A stretch of DNA of 64,000 nucleotides from CAYUPI01 sp964446585 (GTDB lineage: Bacteria; Verrucomicrobiota; Verrucomicrobiia; Limisphaerales; UBA8199): NCBI GenBank assembly GCA_964446585.1, contig CAYUPI010000009.1, forward strand, positions 62,001 to 126,000, in the 5' to 3' direction. Position numbers and translations under genes: made by a program. Each line of letters opens with the position of its first letter. The stretch's first letter is position 1. The notes under the pieces are model-generated. The model saw nothing but the letters and a program-made list of their open reading frames with translations. It had not been told where the DNA came from and ran no database searches. Below, one piece after another: positions 60,863 through 64,000 of the stretch.

Positions 60863-61723
60863 TCAAAAGATCGGCACCTTCTCGGGCACCGCCTGAAACA
60901 ACTGCCCGATGTCACGGTCCTGATTGGGAGAGGCACCCTTCTGCAAAACGAGCCAGCCCTTCTGAGCGCTTATCTGCATCGTGTTCGGTTCTCGCCAGCG
61001 CCACGTTTCGGCATGGCCATCGGCGAAGGAGAAATTGCAGCCGCTGTTGTGCCGCGTGGCCGGGAAACTAATCCAGGTCCACTCAGGTGTACCGAAGAGC
61101 CACCACCGGTCGGGGGCATTGATGCCGAACGCGCTCTGCTGAATGCTCTTTTCATGTTCGTCAATGAACACGAGGGCTTTCGTGGGACCCGGTCGGCGAA
61201 TTTGAGAGGTCTTGTGCCAGCACTTGCGAAAGTCGCCGTCCGTTGGATCCGGGCGTACATTCATGTACATGCACATCGAAACACTGCGCGTGCGCGGCAC
61301 TCGTCCTTCGTCACGGACGGTTGAGTGGTCGGCGGGACACTTGTAGATGCCGACCGATTGGTTGTATTTGAACAGCATTCCCCGCTGGATATTGGTCACG
61401 GACGTGTCAATCCACGCATTTCCTTGCAACCAGGAATTGAGCCCCACACTCAAGGCCGCGCGATCGTAGGTGATGTTGATGGCCTCATTGGCTGGGAGGT
61501 TCTCCTGATTATCGTCGCAGTACATGTGCCAGCAGAACTGCAATTGGCGGTAGTTGCTGAGGCAAGCAATCTGTTGGCCCTTAGATTTGGCTCGGCTCAA
61601 GGCGGGCAGTAACATCGAAGCGAGGATGGCGATGATCGCTATGACCACGAGCAACTCGATGAGCGTAAAGGCACGCGAGGCCTTTGTGGCTAGTCTCATA
61701 CGGGCGTATCGGTGACTTGACAT
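60863..61723 (-). CDS. Prepilin-type N-terminal cleavage protein with H-x9-DG ending
   Basis: The short leader (20 residues) and AFTLIELLVVIAIIAILASM mark a type II pseudopilin-like protein. CPADHSTVR, RSVSMCMYMNVRPDP and RHNSGCNFSFADGHAETW (H-x9-DG) match the large verrucomicrobial family. At 286 residues it is a complete member, related to the 4131-5063 protein. It converges on the crotonase gene. The 181-base gap upstream shows nothing else recognisable. Confidence 0.93.
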   Translation of the reverse strand: MSSHRYARMRLATKASRAFTLIELLVVIAIIAILASMLLPALSRAKSKGQQIACLSNYRQLQFCWHMYCDDNQENLPANEAINITYDRAALSVGLNSWLQGNAWIDTSVTNIQRGMLFKYNQSVGIYKCPADHSTVRDEGRVPRTRSVSMCMYMNVRPDPTDGDFRKCWHKTSQIRRPGPTKALVFIDEHEKSIQQSAFGINAPDRWWLFGTPEWTWISFPATRHNSGCNFSFADGHAETWRWREPNTMQISAQKGWLVLQKGASPNQDRDIGQLFQAVPEKVPIF

Positions 61724-61904
61724 TACTTTACCTCGCCCACCCTGCCCCTGGCAACCATTTTGTTGCCTTCACTTTGTAAACTATGCCGTTATGGAATCGG
61801 ATTGGGAAGTGCGGAATACCGCTACCCGCGCTGGCGCGGCGTCGCAGAGTCTGGCTTCGGATTTCCGGCCCGCCTGGGCACTCTCGTTGGCCTGGCTCAG
61901 GGGG

Positions 61905-63671
61905 TTACAGTTCTAGCCACTGGCCGTTGTTGGCGTCAAAAATCTTCGAGCCCGATCCCGCGCGCTGCATGGTCAGCTTGAAAGCCATTACGCCAAGCGT
62001 GCGGACGTCGCTGGAGCCGGGCGTTGTTTCTCGCGGCACCCAGCCACGGCAGCGCAGCTCGATTTCGACGCTGTCGTCGCGCGACGGAGGAACGCTGGCG
62101 GTAAGGGAGGACCCGGTTTTCAGTGGGGCGATTTGCTGGCCGTTTAGGTAGAGACCGGCTTCGGCTTCAAGCGCCTGTGCCAGCACATTTGCTTCCAGCG
62201 TGAGGGAATATCGTTTGCCGACAATCACCGGCAGGCGGAAACGCGAGGAGGCTTTCGACCAGCGAGACGAGCGCCCGGAGTGTTCGGCCTCGTGCCAGCC
62301 CTCGAGATAACGGCCATCGCCGCGCCTGCCGATTTCGATTTGGTAGTGGGAACGGGCATCCTTTGTCCACTGAATGTGGTCTTCCTCGTTCAGAGCGAGC
62401 TGGGTTCGGCTGCCGGCCCCGTTTCGGATGCGAAAGCCACCCTCCGCCTGATTGGCGGTCAGGATCGCCGACACAACATTCGACCCCACAGCCACTTGGA
62501 GCTTGTTGCGATTGAACGTGCAGCCCTGCACAATCGCCTTCCCGGCATCCAGTTGGATCGCAGGCGAGCCCGAGGCGGCGTTGTCCCAATCAACGAAATT
62601 GCAAGAGCTGGCGGTAAATTGTCCGACGCGGCTACGCATCCACACACAACGATCGATCGGTCCCCAGAACGAGCAATTCACTAAGCTCACCTTGCCTTCG
62701 GCCCCAGGCTCAATCTCCAAACAGACCGAATCGGTGCTGCTCCAGCGGCCAACGAACTCACCATTCGAGATCAAAAGCCCTGGCGGCTGAACCTGCTCGA
62801 CGACCACCGCTCGCTGGCAGGAGTCTGCGCCGAGCCCCAGGAAGTTGCCGTTGGCGCTGCCCTGTTTGGATTTTGAGAACTTGTAGCCAATGCCGTATCC
62901 GAAGCAGAACGTGTTATGAACATAGTGCCAGTCGGTGCGCGCTAACTCAAACGCGACGCCTTGCGTATTGATCCATTTGCAGAATGGATCGTCCGGCTTG
63001 TACGAGACACCAAAGGGCCAGAAATGAATGTTCTCGATGTGACCAATATCATAGCACTCATCGACGAAGATTCCCCGCTGGATCGGATATCCTGTGACAT
63101 TCCGAACCAGGTGCCGGTGCGCACGGACCAGCTTTATCGCTTCGTATGGGTTCAGGAGGCAGCAGTCGCGAATCCCGACATTTTCGGTGTTTTCCGAGAG
63201 AACGCAGGGTGGGTATGGAATCGGCGGCACGTCGGTCTGTTTCCAATCGGGATAGGCAATGATAAGCCCGGAGAGAGAAGCATTGTTGCCCGCCAATCGA
63301 ACAAAGGGTTTCCCCTCAGACGAGCCGCGCCCGGCGTAAGCCAGCAACACCGACCCAGTCAGGGATTCGGGCGGAAGCGGGCCAGAAGCGGGCGGCACAC
63401 GATAAACGCCTTGGAGCGTGACATTGGCGGCTATTGAGAGATTCCCTTCAATGCGGAATCGTCCGGCAGGCACACTTACGACCCCACCTCCGGCCTTGCC
63501 CGCCTCGTCGATCAATTTCTGGAAAACGGCCGTGCAGTCAGCTCGCCCATCAGCCGCAGCGCCGGCTTCCACAACATTCCATGATGGCACCGCCGTTTGG
63601 CCAGCAAGCGACGTTGCACCGAGCAAGCCGATTGCGACCAAAGCCGTGCTGGCGTGTTTCATTTTGGTCAT
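61905..63671 (-). CDS. Exported right-handed beta-helix (pectate-lyase-3 type) protein
   Basis: After a signal peptide (ALVAIGLLGATSLAGQT) comes WNVVEAGAAADGRADCTAVFQKLIDEAGKAGGGVVSVPAG, the typical start of pectate-lyase-3/GH28-like helices. Coils such as NASLSGLIIAYPDW, ENVGIRDCCLLNPYEAIKL, GHIENIHFWPFGVSY and GKVSLVNCSFWGPIDR follow. The last 180 residues form a beta-sandwich-like module (HYQIEIGRRGDGRYLEG, SRFRLPVIVGKRYSLTLEANV) that may bind carbohydrate. It follows feoB by 19 bases on the same strand but is probably unrelated in function. Confidence 0.85.
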   Translation of the reverse strand: MTKMKHASTALVAIGLLGATSLAGQTAVPSWNVVEAGAAADGRADCTAVFQKLIDEAGKAGGGVVSVPAGRFRIEGNLSIAANVTLQGVYRVPPASGPLPPESLTGSVLLAYAGRGSSEGKPFVRLAGNNASLSGLIIAYPDWKQTDVPPIPYPPCVLSENTENVGIRDCCLLNPYEAIKLVRAHRHLVRNVTGYPIQRGIFVDECYDIGHIENIHFWPFGVSYKPDDPFCKWINTQGVAFELARTDWHYVHNTFCFGYGIGYKFSKSKQGSANGNFLGLGADSCQRAVVVEQVQPPGLLISNGEFVGRWSSTDSVCLEIEPGAEGKVSLVNCSFWGPIDRCVWMRSRVGQFTASSCNFVDWDNAASGSPAIQLDAGKAIVQGCTFNRNKLQVAVGSNVVSAILTANQAEGGFRIRNGAGSRTQLALNEEDHIQWTKDARSHYQIEIGRRGDGRYLEGWHEAEHSGRSSRWSKASSRFRLPVIVGKRYSLTLEANVLAQALEAEAGLYLNGQQIAPLKTGSSLTASVPPSRDDSVEIELRCRGWVPRETTPGSSDVRTLGVMAFKLTMQRAGSGSKIFDANNGQWLEL

Positions 63672-63690
63672 GGATGCCTGTCAGAGCTGA

Positions 63691-64000
63691 TCAGCCCAAA
63701 CCAAGCAGTCGTCCACCGTGATAGGTGATGAAAGCCAGACTCCAGGCCAACAGCCCCATGTAGAACCATTGGAACAATGGCCATTTCCAGGAATTCGTCT
63801 CTCGCCGAACTATGGCGACCGTGCTGACACATTGCAACGCGAACACATAAAACACCATCAGGGTTATTGCCGTCAGCGGGGTGTAAACCAAGGTTCCGTC
63901 TGGATGTTTCTGTGCCTGGAGCGTTTTCTCCAGAGCTTTCTTGCTGGATGTCGAGCGGTCATAATTGCCGAGGTTATAAACCGTGGCCATCGTGCTGAGA
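63691..64000 (-). CDS. feoB: Ferrous iron transport protein B, C-terminal end (5' part outside window)
   Basis: The frame continues past the window edge (LSTMATVYNLG) and contains TPLTAITLMVFYVFALQCVSTVAIVRRETNSWKWPLFQW, the conserved end of the FeoB membrane domain, closing with the last helix. FeoB imports Fe(II) across the inner membrane using an N-terminal G domain, which lies beyond 64000. Confidence 0.95.
   Translation of the reverse strand, partial: LSTMATVYNLGNYDRSTSSKKALEKTLQAQKHPDGTLVYTPLTAITLMVFYVFALQCVSTVAIVRRETNSWKWPLFQWFYMGLLAWSLAFITYHGGRLLGLG

Overview
The window reads as a chromosomal piece, perhaps a metagenome-assembled contig, from a Verrucomicrobiota bacterium, most likely the Pedosphaera/Limisphaerales lineage. 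I infer this from the gene mix, not a phylogeny. It has a DUF1549/DUF1553 haem protein paired with a Tat-exported DUF1501 protein, two verrucomicrobial pseudopilins with the H-x9-DG signature, a giant secreted protein with autotransporter-associated beta-strand repeats, many Tat or Sec exported carbohydrate-active proteins, and a squalene-hopene cyclase.

Layout. 0-17 kb: the end of a hopanoid cyclase, an M1 aminopeptidase, a pseudopilin, a divergent tyrosine recombinase next to a 114-bp mobile element, the DUF1501/DUF1553 pair, two fused gene remnants (PQQ propeller and NDH-2), then a leftward run (metallophosphoesterase, DUF2231 protein, cytochrome c, zinc-ribbon protein, TatA, CBM48 protein) that diverges from an ECF sigma/anti-sigma pair. 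17-27 kb: tRNA-Ser(GCU), a 1501-residue beta-strand-repeat protein lying between two copies of a tRNA-Ser 5'-half repeat, a translationally coupled membrane pair with a Met/His-rich segment, and two uncharacterised membrane proteins. 27-39 kb: a sugar-activation locus with a DUF4838 protein, a GalU-like nucleotidyltransferase, a GHMP kinase/UTP-sugar pyrophosphorylase fusion, and a convergent operon of two paralogous secreted proteins, a kinase resembling plant L-arabinokinase, and an EamA transporter. 39-47 kb: a myo-inositol catabolic cluster, iolJ-B-C-D then iolE-G, whose aldolase gene is split by a second, identical copy of the mobile element. 47-64 kb: a CehA/McbA-type metallohydrolase, a secreted protein, an RND efflux pair, a Tat-exported Gfo/Idh oxidoreductase, two beta-helix proteins, a GH99-like secreted protein, a crotonase, a second pseudopilin, and the end of feoB.

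How the genes fit together. IolG, E, D, B, C and J would take myo-inositol to dihydroxyacetone phosphate and malonate semialdehyde. Step J is probably impaired because its gene is cut just before a zinc-ligand histidine. The 29.7-39.1 kb locus looks like uptake and activation of a free sugar, possibly L-arabinose, to a UDP-sugar. The most striking non-genic signals are the two identical 114-bp elements flanked by CTAG, a family of REP-like hairpins (one copy inside a reading frame), and the duplicated tRNA-Ser 5' half around the giant surface protein. I saw no CRISPR array, rRNA, prophage or SusC/SusD pair.
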